Origin: Anaerolineae bacterium
Lineage (GTDB): Bacteria > Chloroflexota > Anaerolineae > SpSt-600
NCBI GenBank assembly: GCA_028275425.1
Contig: JAPWUT010000022.1
Location: 1-14,042 of the forward strand
DNA: 14,042 nt
Direction: 5' to 3'
Made by a program: the position numbers and the translations under genes. The notes under the pieces are model-generated. The model saw only the letters and a list, made by a program, of their open reading frames with translations. It did not search any database and was not told the origin of the DNA. Of the stretch, positions 13,369-14,042 are shown piece after piece; within the stretch, counting starts at the first letter, position 1; every line of letters starts with the position of its first letter.

Positions 13369-14004
13369 TCACCTCAACAGCAGTGAGGTTATGAGGCGGA
13401 AAGGAGGCCCCAAGATGCTTCCCAAAATGCTCACAGGTAGGATGTAATCAATGGCGATTAGGGCAAAGAGTATAAGCGGGCCGTGGGCTTCCAGTTGGGA
13501 AAGCTGGCGGAAGAGATTGTAGGCCGTTCGGGTGCGGAAAGAGCCGATAATGCCCATAAGGACGTCAAAGCCATCCAAAGGGGGCAAAGGCAAGAGGTTG
13601 AACAAAGCCAAACCGACGTTGGCAAATACCCCGGCCATAAGGAAACCCCGAAAACTTAAAGGCAAGGGGAAGTGGAAGGCTAAGGCCAAAGCTGAAGCCA
13701 GAAGGAGGTTAGAAAAGGGGCCGGCGAAAGCTATGAGCCCCATCCCTGTAGCGATAGGGAGCTTACGGATATTGCGGGGGTTCACAGGCACTGGTTTCCC
13801 CCAGCCGATTCCGAACCCGTAAACGAGGGAGACGAGGAACATGAGGGTGCCAAGGGGGTCCAAATGGGCCATAGGGTTAAGGGTAAGTCTGCCCATGTAG
13901 CGTGGCGTTGGGTCACCCAGCCTATCGGCGGCCCAGGCGTGGGCGAACTCATGGATTGTGATGCCTAAGAAAACAAAGAAAAGCAATCCCACGATGTCAG
14001 ACAT
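13369..14004 (-). CDS. M50/site-2-protease family membrane metalloprotease
   Basis: The 211-residue protein has the intramembrane zinc-protease signature: HEFAH (His18, Glu19, His22) in the first hydrophobic helix, the LNPMAHLDPLGTL segment (43-53) with Asp49, and the third ligand motif FNLLPLPPLDGFDV (135-148) with Asp144. About five to six membrane segments are seen. This short form without PDZ domain is the common bacterial and archaeal S2P type that cleaves membrane-spanning substrates within the bilayer; the target is not known. AGGAGG (14018-14013) stands 8 bases before the ATG at 14004. It heads the visible operon of four minus-strand genes. A possible -10 box (TAAAAT, 14030-14025) would lie almost on the RBS, so the true promoter is probably beyond the window edge. 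Confidence 0.92.
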   Translation of the reverse strand: MSDIVGLLFFVFLGITIHEFAHAWAADRLGDPTPRYMGRLTLNPMAHLDPLGTLMFLVSLVYGFGIGWGKPVPVNPRNIRKLPIATGMGLIAFAGPFSNLLLASALALAFHFPLPLSFRGFLMAGVFANVGLALFNLLPLPPLDGFDVLMGIIGSFRTRTAYNLFRQLSQLEAHGPLILFALIAIDYILPVSILGSILGPPFRLITSLLLR

Positions 14005-14042
14005 AGCTTTTACCTCCTGCGCTAATTTTACAACTTCGCTTC

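Overview
The window looks like a chromosomal segment of a Chloroflexota bacterium, most likely an Anaerolineae-type and possibly thermophilic lineage. This is inferred from large secreted proteins, one of which ends in the residues KIFLPIVLK (a tail style I associate with secreted Chloroflexota proteins). Other clues are a Thr/Pro-rich surface protein with a C-terminal membrane anchor, a PdtaS-type sensor kinase, a bacterial archaemetzincin, and intergenic arrays of G/C-rich hairpin repeats. No rRNA, tRNA, CRISPR array or complete insertion sequence is visible.

Layout. (1) 2-664 (+) is the C-terminal part of a molybdopterin oxidoreductase, GC-rich and very rich in G/C third codon positions, closed by a strong hairpin terminator (676-715). 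(2) On the minus strand, 3896-743, a cold-shock protein gene lies upstream of a 955-residue secreted protein with a beta-propeller, a SpoIID domain and Ig-like domains. The csp gene has a near-consensus sigma70 promoter and a leader of about 118 nt that contains a complete intrinsic-terminator hairpin, so it may be controlled by attenuation. A second hairpin separates the two genes. (3) 4050-4790 is non-coding: one short inverted-repeat element, then a tandem array of hairpin repeats of about 152 bp, sitting between divergent promoters. (4) 4831-8066 (+) is a tight four-gene operon: HAD-IIA phosphatase, CcsA-like cytochrome c assembly membrane protein, a solo IS630-transposase-like HTH protein, and a Tat-signal radical SAM enzyme of the AmmeMemoRadiSam type with an extra CxxCH motif. 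(5) 9538-8063 (-) is a PdtaS-like histidine kinase, and 9799-10725 (+) a cell-surface protein; both start from divergent promoters in one 260-bp spacer. (6) 14004-10710 (-) is a compact four-gene operon: M50/S2P membrane protease, HD hydrolase, archaemetzincin and YtcJ-type amidohydrolase, with RBS/stop or ATGA overlaps at the junctions.

How the genes fit together. The plus-strand operon at 4831-8066 pairs a heme-delivery protein of the cytochrome c System II family with an apparently exported radical SAM protein carrying a heme-c-like motif. That suggests, but does not prove, a joint envelope redox or maturation role. The minus-strand operon at 10710-14004 joins four predicted metal-dependent hydrolases, two of them proteases. 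Convergent genes overlap at their 3' ends twice (8063-8066 and 10710-10725), showing very tight packing outside the repeat region. The most unusual items are the cold-shock leader terminator, the hairpin-repeat array with apparent compensatory pairs, the CcsA/Tat-radical SAM operon and its solo transposase-derived DNA-binding gene.
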